Part shown: positions 23,801-38,800 of the stretch, in pieces | How positions within the stretch are numbered: the first letter of the stretch is position 1 | Layout: the number at the start of each line of letters is the position of its first letter | Assembly: GCF_032854445.1 (NCBI RefSeq) | Contig: NC_088295.1 | Location: forward strand, 10,403,385 to 10,467,384 | Source of the DNA: Liolophura sinensis | Taxonomy: Eukaryota; Mollusca; Polyplacophora; Chitonida; Chitonidae | Reading direction: 5' to 3' | DNA: 64,000 bases | The notes under the pieces: model-generated | The model's database searches: none | Told to the model about the DNA's origin: nothing | The model's input: only the letters and a program-made list of their open reading frames with translations | Program-made: the position numbers and the translations under genes

Positions 23801-26800
23801 ACAATTTATGCCACAAACGTTCTAGTATCCATTCACCTGCCAGGTGCAGATAACTTTTGGCGTCACGTGTATAAACACATATATTGTTATAGGAAGTTTG
23901 ATGCATCAGTGAACAAACATTTTCTACATTTCCAAATTTATGTACATCAGAAATGTATGCCTAAGGGGCAAACATCAAGAGTTAGTCAGGCAAATAAAGG
24001 TACAGGCAACAGTCTGGAATCTGAATTCCCTATTCCAGATTTTAAACCATGGCAATGTGGTAATTTATCATATATATATCATTTGTGATATCATTTGTAC
24101 ATATTATGATTGTGGTGATTTATCATTTGAACATGTTACAACTGTGGTGATTTATCATTTTGCACATGTTACGACTGTGGTGATTTATCATTTGTACAAG
24201 TTATGATGGTGGCGATTTATGATTTGTACATGTTACAACTGTGGTGATTTATTATTTTGTACATGTTACAACTGTGGTGATTTACCATTTTGTACATGTT
24301 ACGACTTTGGTGATTTATCATTTTGTACATGTTACGCCTGTGGTGATTTATCATTTCTTCATGTTACGACTGTGGTGATTTATCATTTGCACATGTTACG
24401 ATTATTATCATATGTACTCACCCCCATTTGCAGCCGGTCCACAGACAGCCGTATATTATCACTACTGGTATAATCCTCAATGGCAAACAGGAAACCATGC
24501 TTTGTCAAAGCAGGAATCTGCAAAATATGGAATAATGTTTATTAGTTATCAGTATAACTAGTATACTTGTTAGTCCAACTAACAATTGTGCCAGGTAGCA
24601 ACTTCATAGTAAAATGGCACCAGTAGATGAAGTTCAAGCAATAAGTTGAAAACTAGTACAGATATTTCCCCTAATGTCTCTGGTAGTCCTCTGGATGGAT
24701 TAATTGTAGCAATCATACAATTCACTGAATATCTCAAGAGACGGAAAATAACAGTAATTGTTGCTTTGAAGGCTGAAACTTGACGAAAGAAGGAGTCTGC
24801 AAAAGATGGTATAAACAGGACTTGTTCACAAGCTCTGAAGAGAAAATGCCCTCTTCAGGGAAAAAAAGCTCACTTGAAAGCGGGACTACAGTATACTTGG
24901 ATGAGAGTCAAAGGAATAATTATGGCTTAATGCCTCACTGGAGATCTGAATTGGCTGTTAAGAAATTGTAGAAGTTTAAATATATGTCTCACTCTTGCAG
25001 TGCAAATGGTGATTATGAACGGTACTGCTCTGATGAATTTCTTTCATATTTAAAGGAATTCTAACAAATTTCTTCTTTCTTCCTAATTTTCTTCTCTGTG
25101 TAGTAGTAGGAATCATCCAAACTGATTTACTTTTGAATCAGAAAGTGCTTTTGAATCTGTTGAGAGCAAGACAGGTAGACAACCATGGGGACATATATGT
25201 TTTTTTCAAAACTTAAAATGAATGCTGTCTAGCTTAAAATAAATTAAGATAGCATTGTTTCGTTCCCTCATAAATCTCCTTATCATTAAACAGTTTTCAA
25301 TTAAGCACTCTTCACTATGAAACCAGACAATCCACTTCCTGCCTTATTGAATGAAAATTTACCTACACCTCTAGTACACATACATGTATATGTAGGTTTA
25401 TTTCAGAACATTTTTTGGGGGGGGGGGGTGGGGGGGGGGTGTAAAAGTAATTGGGTTGATTCTGAACTATGTAATGCTGCTTTTAACAATGCTTGAGTAT
25501 CAGTTACAATCTAAAAGCTGGTCAGTAACAAAGTCCATGCATTATCACCCTACAATGGGTAAAATAAAGAACACTGCGTGGATTTTATCATGGTGCCTGC
25601 TGAAGTTCATTGTGCACATAGGCACAAGTGGCTATATTCAGGTCAAGATAACAACCCAAATGTCAACACAGGGAAAACACAGGCTTACTCTCTCCTGTTT
25701 CTTTCAAGTAAAGCTGAAATATGGCGAAGTGCTGATATAAATATGCATAAACACCTTTAAGTCTGAAGAATAAATTAAATCTGCAGTACCCGAAAATGTC
25801 ACAAATCTGTTTTTAAACCAAAGACATAGTATGATGCATAAAGTTGACTGATTTATCCAGAAAATAATACAGCAACGGTTAAATGGTATAAAGACATAAC
25901 CACTGTGTAGCTTTATTAAAGGCCAAGCTATGTTATTATTCACATCCCTGCATGATATTTTGATCACTTGATTTTCTACACATCAATGTAATAATACCAC
26001 AATAAAACATATACACTCATGCTGGAATATGCAAAAGTTTACAATCATTGTTATATTATCATGAAACCATACTCAAAAGTAGATACCTTTTTCCATAAAA
26101 TACTGAACTTTGGTACACAGTTAAGCTCGAGCTGATAGCAAAAAAGAAAAGAAATATGCAACTAACATGGGATGCTTGTTGTTTAGGGGTGATATCACTA
26201 CAGCTGAGTATGCTTACTTCAAAATGTATTTGAATAAAGGAAAAAAAAAGTTCTACTCCACGATGGTTTACTGCACCCTACAGGCAAAAAAAATGTGAAA
26301 GGGAACTCGTATAACTCCTTCCCATCTGTATCAAGATGGTCCACTCATTAAATGAACTCATTAATTCTTACCTTCACAACTGTTGGTGTATGTGTGTTTA
26401 TAAAACATGTATGAAATACACAGGCACTGCAACGTCACAGAGGGAAAGGTTGTGTTCTACTGTCATTTGGACATTCTGTGTAGCTCATCCTCGAGTCTCC
26501 CATTGACACTGATAAAGTGTATGTTAGCTTTATGCACGAGTCCATAACTAAATTTTCATCTCCATCAGACATACAAGTAGTCATCGAAATAAATACTAAA
26601 ATCGATTAACTGAGCGAGCGAGTGCCTAGGGTTTAACGTCATACTTAATTTTTCAGTCATATGACGACGTCTGCATGTGTGTGTAATGTGCCTCTTTGCA
26701 GCAGGACCTATTTCCTCTGCACTTTTATCTAGTGCTGCTTCACTGAGACAACTTACCAAAGGCAAGCACCAAAGCCATTATACTGATATGGGTCAACCAG

Positions 26801-29800
26801 TCGTTGCACCACCCCCTTAATGCTGAATGCCAAGCAAGGGAGCTACAAATTTCTCTTTTAAGGTCTTTAGTATGACCCAATCCAGGAGTGACCCTTAATC
26901 TTCCGCCCCCAAAACGGACGCTTTGATCAATGGTATGCATTTTTAATATACAAATGATTTAATTTAATTTTTTAATTACAACATGAGTATATGTGCTTTT
27001 TATGAGTGAACTGCATTTCCCGAGCAGCATATGGAATCCTGACACTTGTTAATGAGTTCAATTTAAGCCAAAATACACCTGTGATATCAATAAACTTGCA
27101 TGGGGCAGTGGCGTGTAAGCCGCTAGATAACTGGATAAGCTGTGTGCTTCAGTCGTACAGCTCATCCAGTTTGCCATGACTCACCCCACACAGGATGTCA
27201 TCAAATCACATGACTGCATCTAATGCGCCAGCTTCACTGACAAGCTCTCCTCATAGATCTATAGAGTCTGACAGCCCATTATGTACCCTTGATGCAGCCA
27301 CTTCCTCACTGGCCTTACAGGGACATTGTGAAGTGAGATGGTGGGTGGGCAGCTAAGGCACATTGCAACCACTCCACAGGACAGATGCTTGTCACCTCTA
27401 TGTGGCAGGCCTCTAATTTCAGTCTTTGTTCTGCACATCCCCCAGGCACAATTACATCCATTAGTAAAATGCTATCAGCCAAGACAAGCCACTTGCCACA
27501 TCTGTTGCAGAGGGCAGAAGTTACCTCATGTTGTACACAGTCTGGATCCCACAACATGCACTGACTCCATAAACCATGCATCCCTTTGTGTGTACTTAAG
27601 CATGACCAGGTACAACTATAACTGACTTTCCACTCAATATCACCCCAGCTACATGTACATACTTTTAAATATCCCATTACATAAATATAACAAGGTATCA
27701 CTATCTTGTCAATACTGATATCATCCCATTATCTTGCCAATTTCAACCCAACTACATGTACATACTTTTAAATATCCCATTACATAATATAAGAAGGTAT
27801 CACTATCTTGTCAATACTGATATCATCCCATTAGCTTGTCAATATCACCCGAGCTACATATCCTTGTACACTTCTAATATCCCATTATATGTAAATCAAT
27901 AGGCACTAGCTTGCCAATATAACCATACTGCACTTTTACGTACTTCTAAATATCCATTTTACAAATAAATGTATCCCCTACACTGAGTAGTCTCCAAATA
28001 AGTGGAGCTTTTGAAGAAGACCTGTGGATGTTATTCGATTTTGTGTAATTATCTCTACTGATGACATGGCAAACTACACCATCTACAACCACCACGGAGA
28101 AGTAAACGCCAGCCTTACCAAAGTAGCTGACCATGAAGTTAACACAAAACAGCATGCACAATCATGATGTAAGAAGAAACTGTGTCAAAGATTACAAACA
28201 TCCACTTGTGAGAAATATGACTTCACAAACAATCAGGAGAACCTGCAGTCAACGATGTATATTAGTTCCAAAACACATCCAATCTGACGGAAGATGACTA
28301 TGAACATTAAAGTGCAAATTAATTACTCTTATTAACAGCTTCACTATTTTCCCTATAACTATCAAGAGAAATGCCCATATACATGTATGTATCAAAGCAT
28401 CATTCAATTTTCTTCACAATCGGCATGCTCTGACCTAGCTACCCTAATTTTTTCTAACCTTTTGAACTGCCTCTTCAAAAAATATTTTGAAACATTCTGA
28501 GAGAACTATGGGGTGTGAGAGAAATAATATGCAGTCTTATAAAGATTGTGTCATCTTTAATGACACAAACAAATGATTTTTAACACAATAATTGTATGCA
28601 TAACTGCCAATGAAGAAAGTGCTTTAGTGGTTGAAAAGGGACTTTTACAGTACATTATCCTCACAGATATGGAAATAATATCCCTAATAGGCGGTAATGT
28701 AGAGTAAAATGGAAAAGATGGCATAATCAACCACTATAGCATAGCTAGGCTGTTATCTTTGCCTTCTTTCTAAATGTATATTTACTCAGCACTTCAATGA
28801 TATGTACAGTTACTCAAGCAGCTCTCCATGTAATAGCAGAGGTTTTGTATGTTGAGTTGAGCCAACCACATGATTCATATCGGAGTTTATCCTAAGACAA
28901 AAAAATGTAAGAATAATGAGGGAAAATAATGTACTGTTTGTGGAAGACCTCACATTACCTATGATACAAAACATATTATATATGGGTGTCAACACAGCTT
29001 ATAGTGAAGAAATGGACAGACATAGGCAAGTAAATATAGAATTATTGATCCATTGCATCTTAGCAGACAACTTATATAGCTACATGCAGACACACAATAA
29101 CAACAGCTCAATAATTTATGGTTTACACTAATAAGGTTGGCTAACTGACAGAGGGGCCTATCTTGACCTGAATTCCTCTCTTACAATTTCCTCTCTCCTC
29201 TGTGCTGCTAGTGGACGGATATCTCTGTCCAATTTGGGAAGGTATTGATTTTAGTGGAGAGCTGGTGTGAAGTAGCCGCATTGGTTTGGTTAGAAGAGAC
29301 CAGCTGTCAAGTAGCCGCATCTTATAGACCATAACAATCAGGATAGTCAGAATCCCCCACCCAGATCATCCCAAGCTTCATCCCCTGATCAGCTTACAGC
29401 CTTAGCAAGCAAAAGTAATAACCCGCCTTTAGATCAAGTCCCATCATTGTCATTGCTATAAACAGTTCTGTAAACTTACAAATTAATTTCCATTCATTAA
29501 TATATTATCTTTAATATAAAAATGGCAAACTGTTGCAGATATATAGTGATGGCACCTGCCTGTTACAGCAAAATACGAACAATAATCAAACATGGCCTGA
29601 CAAAAGAAACTTTTGAAAGCCATCTGTAGTTTAGCAGAACTTACTTTGAAAGATTATGTCCTTCAGCAGCAATAATATATGTGTCTAGATAAAACCCATA
29701 AACTGCCATCAACCATGACTTACAGGAAAAACAAGACAAAACAAAAACGTCTGTAGCATGCTTGTTTCACAGAAGTGTTGATCGTTCTTTTGAATTCAAT

Positions 29801-32800
29801 TATACATGATAATGACACCTGATAATGGCAAGGTCCACCACATTTTCAGATTAAAATTTGAAGACTATACTTTAATATAAAACCTTGTGTTCCACTCATA
29901 AATCTGACACGATACACTAGTGGGACAAATATAAGTTCGAAAATGGCGACTTATTATGACAAAATCTTTTGGCACTCTATTTTGCTATCATCAGAAAAGC
30001 GGAAATATCCAACTCTTCTTCAGTTTATTGACGACTCATGTATCAAGTTCTAATGGGAGATCCAAAATGCGGCTAATGTCCAGTGAAAACTTCTGCCTTC
30101 CTGACAGGTCTAAACCTACACTTTCTACACAGAGTCAGGTTCATGCAGGTTACACAGAGCTATACCAACAGAAGGTTCTTCTTAGGTTATACATCCCTAC
30201 AACCTGTGACCAGAGCTTTTTAACACAGCAGCAGTCTACGAGGGTGGTCCCACTAACAGCACCTTAGGGAAATAAACCTGGGGTTAACAGGGACTACTCA
30301 GGGGAATGGTCAAGAACAAGTATACATATTAACAGACAACAGCCAATCTCCTGTAAAATGTGGCTCTATCTGACCATTGGTCAGTAATGGATTAACTGGA
30401 TCAAACTGGATTTAGCTCATTGGGAAGACTCGTTGATTAATGTCATGTACTTCGCGACCAGTTCGAACTAAATACATGCATGTGGATTGAAAATGGTCTT
30501 GCAGCACAGCATAATGCGAGTGCTTCCAGTCTATGTTCAACTTTATTCCAAGAACATAGTAACAGATTGATCTAGACCAACCCAAGCAAGGTAGTAAATG
30601 CCATACTAGAGAATATTTCACTTCTACAATGCCTACTATGCCGAGACTGTGCTACTGCAACTTATATCAGGAAGTTTACCTGTAACCATGGCTACCATAC
30701 CCAACCGGCCTTGACAAGATATTTTCTTAGTCTGCTAACCACAGTTGTGATAGAAAAATAGCCTAGACAAGATTTAACTACAAGTCACTGGTGAGGTTTA
30801 GGATTTCATTTGGCGGCCATTAGTAATTTACTGTACAGAGATATGGCCCAGCCAAGATTCTATCCCACTGTGTATAGGCTGATAAATACAGCTGTCACTC
30901 AAGTTAGACATTTACACCACTAACTGAACCTAAGTATTGCCAAGAGAGGACTGTCTACAGACCGAGAAAGCTATCACAAGTCTATGAACGGCCACATGAT
31001 AAACATTTCATTCAGAGAAATGTACACATTTGTATGTATATGTGTTTCTAGTTACATCATGCTCTGCAGATCAGGTTAAATTGAAACCATTACGTGTCAT
31101 GGTTTATTCTCACTTATCTCTCTACACCACAAAATTGCAAGGTTAGATATTAAGTTGATAGGTGTGCTCTAACAGTAAGACAGCTGTAATGGCACTGCGC
31201 TGCAATTATGGTGTCAAATCTAGTACTGTCTGCGCCAGAAGTGACTAAATGTAGTCAGTCTAAACAAGTGGGGCTTATTATCCCATCAGGAGCATGTTTC
31301 ACTCTCATCAGGTTTATATAGATAAATAAAGCTCCACTATGCCTATACACCAGCCAGGCTTTGGTAGTCAGCTGAGGAGTCTGAGGCTGACATTTGACTG
31401 ACTGCCTTATTCCCTTCATCATAATCATGTCAGAGAATAATGGGCAATAAAACTAACTGGTCTCCCCTGACAAATCCAATTACAACCACTGCCTGAGCTG
31501 TGAGTTAGAGGCTCCACGTATAAATGCATGCTTGGCACACACATGTTTAAAGTCAGCCACAAGTCATTTACATGTGCATAACAACAAGCTGTAATTTGCA
31601 GAGCACAAAAAAGAACAGCCTATAGAAATACATGTAATTACTTGTCTTCAGAGTACAAAAAGAAATTAATCCTGGATGACTAATGTGAGTCATTACTGCA
31701 TGAAAACCTGAATATCAGTAACCGAATGCTCTATTTCAAAAACTTGGTGGCCAGTGTAGACTACATCTACTTACATGTACATGCATTTAAAAATACTGAT
31801 CCTTAAATTGTTAACAAAAAAGAATCACACATTTTACTACAACCAGTTTTTGATCATACATGTACAACCTGTCAGTTTTAAAATACCTGTGCACATAAAT
31901 CTTACAGTATGAATTTTCTGACTGGCATAAAATTTTGCGTGCAGGTTCACAGCGCAGAACCCGACATCTTTGAAAACCAACTCAATCTATGCATACGTTT
32001 TGCAAATTTTATGAATTTCATAATAGTGAGGTTTGCATAATCAATTACTTCAATGATTCAGAGACAGATGGACAGCACAGTGGCCAGACAGACACACTGA
32101 TGGACAGACTGACAAACCAAAATTAACATCCATCACTTTCACTACACTGTGGAATAAAACTAGTATTAACATTCAGTCTGTTTTTTAAAGCCACTTTTTC
32201 TCCACCAAACCCAATTTGGCAATCAAGTTCCCACAGCCCGAATTATTACTACTGAATTTTCAGAAGTTAGTAAGGAAACTCAATATTTTCCAATCTAACT
32301 TCATGTTTTTTCCACATGGATAAAACTCAATTTCAAATTTCTTTAGAACTCAGTTTGAAGTACTTTTTTATCATGTTCCTTGGGTGGTAAAATACGTCCT
32401 TTTTGTGCAGTCATGTGAAAACCAATTTCCACACTGGTTCTACCTCTACGATGACAATCAGGTGGATGAGAAAACACATACATGTATGCATGACTTCAGC
32501 AATGTAGATTCATGAATAGTCTGGCACACAACATACATGCAGTCAAATAATGTTTGCACAAAATGTAGAGAAATTGATCCGTTCTGCCACATCTGATAAA
32601 TCAATACACAGTTATGTCGACTGAATTTACTGGAACTGATAAAGCAGCCAAAAGGTTATTCATGGTACACAGGTGTTAATGCAGTGCAAGTCAGATACAC
32701 ATTTGATCTTTTCAGTGAGCCTTAAACAGAACATCATAGAGCATTTTGCTGATATTACAGCCAAGGTTTTCAAATTGTTCCAGCCTTTTTTTTAAAATTC

Positions 32801-35800
32801 AGAATGTGCTGGGGAAAGAAAAAGGCAAATTTGAATTCCTCACCCCAGAAAAAGTGTTGATTACAAATATTGGCAAAAGCCTGTCTACATGCTGCAAGCC
32901 TGTGTTTTTTTCTCTTTTCCAGGTTAGAACATTATTAATATGATAGTGCCTGAGGCTATTCAGAATTTGTCCATGATCAGACGAGTCTGAGGCATGTATC
33001 TGCCTGGGTTAGCCCTTAGTAAATATACTCCCTACTCCGGACCCAGGCCTGGTTACAGTCATCCTCAGTCAATCAGTGATCACGCTACTGGCAAAGCACC
33101 GATCTCTCTCCAAGTCAGTTTATCAAGGCTCCACAGTGACATGATTCCATTCTAACTGTTCAAACAGGACACAAGGATCACTCCAGTTGATAACATCCCC
33201 GAGGCATCCTGACATTTTCATCCAATTTTTTTTTTGCCTTGGGTCCCAAAAGTCTCTCTCATATGGATATATTTATATAATGACCGTAGTATGAACATTA
33301 ACAGATGAAAAAGTAACAATACAGGTTCATATAGAAACAGGACATTCAACAGCCCAACCAAATGGGTCCTGAGAAATGACTTTCATTGACTATCATTGAT
33401 CAGGACGGAAATTTGAATTAACTGAATATTAGGGCATATTATTTTTAGCCAAGAAGTGGAGCAAGCAAATAAGTGAACATATGTAATTTTTTCAAAAGTT
33501 CATTTTAAAATAAATTAGAAGCACAATTTTCATAATCTACTGTTAAGGGCAACCTGAAAATTCTGAACATGGAAGGTGCATTAGGCCAGAGGATGCTGTG
33601 ATAGCACTGCTGTCCCCAACTGAAATGTTAAAGACTCATTCTTGCAGCAACCATGAGGATCAAGGCAGAGTCCCTAGCTCACATCAATGTTGACACGAGC
33701 TGATTTTGAGGTAGTTCTCTGATCTACCTTTTGCTGGAAATTACAACTAAAAAAAACTAGGTAACTTCTTCAAAGAAACATGTTATCACCATGATATGGC
33801 CGCAATACTGCAGATATGGCCGCAATACTGCAGATATGGCCGCAATACTGCAGATATGGCCGCAATACTGCAGATATGGCCGCAATACTGCAGAAGTGGA
33901 ATTAGGTCATAATCATTCATTCCTTGTGAATACATGTACTAATAAATGATCAAAAATTCTGCCCAACGAAGTGCACCATGAGAGGCAAATAAATGTCATC
34001 AAATATTACATTTGTTCCTATATTTTCCAGGTGGAAATCATCCTACATGCTGAACAAACCTCAAAACACCTAAGGTCAAACAAACTCTCAGAATCTGTCA
34101 AATTGTGCACCTTAATCACAAGCCAAATTTGAAGTCTTCTATAGATAGTAAATACTCACCCTCTCTCTGAAGACAAAGCCTAAAATACCAATAACCACCT
34201 GAGCCAGGAATGCCAAGACTGTTAGAACCAGGAACTGCAAAAAGGAACAAAACTAATATGTTAACATCAACCACTGACTTTGATTGTTTACTTACACTTG
34301 AAAAGCATATTTAATGTACCCCAGTAGCCACATCTGAAGTGCTTCCATTCTTGAAACACCATGTCAAAAAAGATCACACCTGAAGCCCCACCAAGAGGCA
34401 GGATACACACACCAAGGTGACTGGTAATGGGCTTAATAGTTTATCACCACAACATACTCTTAAAGGATGAACTCTTGTACTGGGATAAGAATCTGACGAA
34501 GAGGATGACAGATTCAAAGTACATGTAGTAAGTATGTATAAAGGCATTTACAGAGGATACGATACGTTCATGATAGCAAACAGCACCTGCTGTATTGGTA
34601 AACTTCAGCACTTAATAAAGTCTGCCAGTTTATTTATCTATTTTCATCCATTTATCATTGTTGTTTTATAATGCCATACTGAAGAATTTTTACTTAGGCA
34701 ATGGAGGTCAGTATTATGGCTGGGGGAAACCAGAGTTCCTGGGGAAAAACCACTGACCTTTGCAAGTTACTGACTTTCTCCTGTGTAATGATGTATGCAC
34801 ATCATAATGATGAAAGACCATGCAGTGGTCTGCAAGAAATGTTTGACTCTGCAAACTGCCACAAAAACATTGTTGATTACTTATAAGAGGGGGGAAATCA
34901 ACAAATTCCCTCCCCATAGCTGCAATGGGAAATTCGTAAATCTCCCTCCTGCTTGTAAAAAAAGTCCAAAGTTGTGAACTTTTTTGTTCTTTTCTTTATT
35001 ACATCGCACCAATCAGTATATAGGTGCTCATAAAACACATGCAAAGTACACAAGCACTGGAACTTCACAAAAGAAAACGACATGTTCTACAGCGATTAAG
35101 AACTCCTGGGTAGCTCATCCTCAAGTCTCCCATTGTACCCCCACTTTAAGAGTCCTCACAAGCATCTTAGTCCCAGGCTGTGTTTTGTCTAAACAGAAAA
35201 CATATGCAAACGTCTAAATCTCCTTCATCAAGGCACATATAAAATACTGTATTTTTTAATACCCACCAATTTAAGGAGCGTAACATTTTCCTTCAGCGTT
35301 CCCAGGACTCCAAATAGTGAGTTTACCGCGATGAATAGTCCAACAAATATCAGTAGGGCAACAGGAGCAGATAACTGGTTGTTGAGGTAACGGTACTGGC
35401 GGCGTTCTGTTTCTGCCCAGATCCCAACCACCAACAGTATCAATCCGATTATCTGCCAAAAGAAAAAAAGTCAGGTCATGAAAATGATGCATGGTGAACA
35501 CATTTCTAGTTCAAAATATACATGTATGAGTAAAAAGTACAGGTTTAAAAAATTAAAACTTTGGATCATAAATTTTGTCTTCTGACAGATCATCAGTTTG
35601 ACATGTCGATTTCAAGTTCAATTATCTATTCAAATACATACATTACATGTACCGGTACCATTGTGCGTTATTGACAAAACTTATATAGACTGCTAGTCTT
35701 TCCTAAGGTCATTGAAAAGTTGAATTTTAGATGAGTATATCTGCAATACATGAGGGGGTGTGAAAACATGCTATTCATTTACATTGTATTGATGTCATTT

Positions 35801-38800
35801 AAACATCACATAAAACGCCTGCAGTATGACAGACAATGAATAATGGAACATGGAAGTGCAAATAAATGAACAGAGAGATTGTAGAATTGCTGCTGTATGG
35901 TGACCTGTGCTGACATACACCCGTATTTATATGCACCTGTATCTTTGTGAGTGACTATTTATGACACTAGGTCACATTGCAGTCCGCCTTAAATCTCTGT
36001 TATTCACCCAGCTCCCTCCGGGAAGAGATCAATCCATACCTTCCATACAGACATTGTGGATATACATGTACCTCCACTAAGCTATATTTATATAGAACCC
36101 AGACATCACATATGATAATCTACACATACATCTTTCTTCTCAATAAACCACTGGCAGTGGAGTATGTTCCTGCCTACTGAAATTAGGTACAAACATATCT
36201 ATATACAATGTAGTGGGAAAGCATGAAAATCTACAACAGACTCATTTTTACCAACCTGACCTCAATGTGACTGGGAGAATGGGAACTCTTAACAAAATTT
36301 ACATTTGTTTCTACTGGATGAGTTACAGAGTACTAATCACTGTTTCCATACATTTCACTGAATCTGTATTATTGTTACTGGTGTTATGTTTTTTCAAAAC
36401 ATTTTTTGACTGCTAATTTCACTGGTGTTGAGCAAAACGTACTGCTCTTGTCACTGTCATTCACAATCTGACTAGCCCCATTGGTCTGCTGTGCCACTAT
36501 TGGTATCACTTGCATACGGCTTGACCTGGATATTCAGCTTTTGTGGATTGCAAAACCATGCCAAATTCTCCACTGGCACTACCATCATTCCATGGATGTC
36601 TGATTCGTGAGAGAAAAACCAGAGCCAAAATCAGTTGTAGTATTGCCCAGTCGCTTTCGGCACACCGGGTACAATTACAAGGATCCATTGCAACTCTCTT
36701 CCCTTCCACAATATTTGCTGTAAAACTGTTAAACTTATATAATTTCAGGGTTCCAACTAAGAGCTGAACAAATGACATGTAGGGATTATTACAGATTAAG
36801 TCCACATCATGGCTTCTGCAAAAGCACACAGTGTGTGTAGTTGTGATTTGTCCACAGGCCTGTGCTTTACAGGGCTTCTGAATACCTAATCCCGACAGAG
36901 CTTCATAGCATGACATTGCCCGCCCAGGCTCTGTGCTAGACGATATAGGCAGTTCAACAGGGTTTGTTCTGTTATTTATTTATTTCCATTGGTGTTTTAC
37001 GCCGACACTCAAGAATACTCCACTTATACGACGGCCGCCAGCATTATGATGGAGGCCTTCCTGCTTACAACCGGAAAGGAAGCTGGGCTTGGACTCACAG
37101 CGATCGCATTGGTGAGAGGCTCCTGGGTCATTGTGTCGTGCTGGCGTGATAATCGCCTCTGCCAGAGAACCCCTTGTGTTTTTTTAAAGTGGAACTGGTT
37201 AACATTTTATTTTTTGGACAATTAAGCCCACTATAATCCATGTAGTTGATAATATGAAGTTTTGTTTTTCTACATGTACATGGGAATGCTTCAAATGAGT
37301 TCGCATAATACCGGTTAACTAGTTATGCTCAAAGAATGAATACATCCACATTCTGAATAACAAATTACTTTGTTACCAGAGACTGACTGAACAAGCACGT
37401 CATGTTCACTTATATTGTAACAGAGCAAGGCAGAAGCCAGAATACAAGAGGTGTCTTTTGTAGCCTATTATCACAGAAACACCCCGTTACATTCACTTAC
37501 TCTTCAAACCATGCCTGCATGATAAGGGTAGTAAACCACCCACTCAGTTGGATGGTGAGATGGGGTAGCATAAGTGCAGCCTTTGGTTTCAATTGAAAAA
37601 CAGGGTGAATGTATAAATAGGGTGCTTTGTACAGGGTACAGTTTAGAATCCAAAACAAAAACAGCACCATCACTTTCAGCTTTTCAGTCAAGATATTTGA
37701 AAAAGTATTTCAATCAGCAAATTGGAACTCTTGAATATTTATTTATAATTTCAGCTGGTGTATATAGTGATGTATTAATGAGTGTTTTCATGTTTCAAAA
37801 AAAATGGAATAGCATTTACTGTTTCTAACTGTTTATGTATTGCCATAAAGGCCCTGTGTAAAGAGCAAACCGCATAATTTGACGGACTTCCTCCACCATA
37901 AGCCCAAGGCTTGTTCACCCTGCATATGTCTTAAATTCCTATTTTCAATAACTAACACTTTTATGCTCAAATGACATGATAAAATATTAAAAGAAATTTT
38001 GTTTCCATTCAGGTATTTTTTGACAAAAAGAGGGAAAATTTGAAAGAAATGAGATGGGAGATACTTAAGTGATTAAAACAAAACAGATCTGCACCAACAC
38101 CCAAAAAAAGCCCCAAAAACCTTCAGCCTATGGGCTGTGAAATCTGTCTATTGCTCTTCTATTTTTATTTTTCTTATGACTAATGACCAATTATCTTCTA
38201 ATACAATTCATTGGTCTTCTCCACCTGCAAAGGGCCTATCAGTTATTTTGTCTGTAAAGAACGACCTGACCCAGCCTCATTATGACATGACATTAAAGAG
38301 AACACATTGCACCAGAATATCATATTATGATATACTGTAAGATTGTAGACATTTTCTCAAATTGTTTTTCTCAACTAAGTCATCACCATTTCTATTTGTT
38401 CGGTTAGGGTGAGCATGAAAACCTTCATTATTTGCACTACTGCCATACGTGGCAACAGATCAAGGCATATCTAGGCCTACATAGACCTACCTGTACAGAG
38501 ATTCCTGTAGCTAACATATAGGACTACAAGTATATGCATGTACAGGTCCATTGCCAACAATTACGACTTGTCCTAACATTCTAGAATAAATTAATTATTT
38601 TAGCTCTCCCTCACGAGGAATGAATCTGAATGATGTTCATAGGCCTACATTTATTCATTACACATCAACCTGTAGGCCTACTACTTTTATTTCAATAACT
38701 CACTCACTGACAAATTTACCTTCTCATTTTGTTTTGATAGCAGGGGTTGCAGTATTATTTTATTTTATGGTAACTTGCCTAATGCGATTGGTAATTTTTT

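Larger units (their letters stand above)
24518..34159. other. Tetraspanin intron 3 (9.6 kb)
   Basis: Besides the repeats listed separately, the intron contains a G-rich run at 25417-25440, a roughly 103-bp tandem repeat at 27649-27900 and a dispersed-repeat copy at 28437-28670. I see no additional gene. Short ORFs such as 27315-27701 (minus) lack recognisable content. Confidence 0.6.

Noticed and set aside
24080-24473. Cys-rich repeat ORFs (CTCYNCGDL)
   Set aside because: Translation of a minisatellite; no start context or splice support, and the opposite strand carries tetraspanin exon 4.
28810-28885. Alternative tetraspanin exon (DKLRYESCGWLNSTYK) on the minus strand
   Set aside because: The acceptor-like TTGTCTTAG is good, but the frame stops after 25 codons and the family alignment needs no residues between exons 3 and 4.
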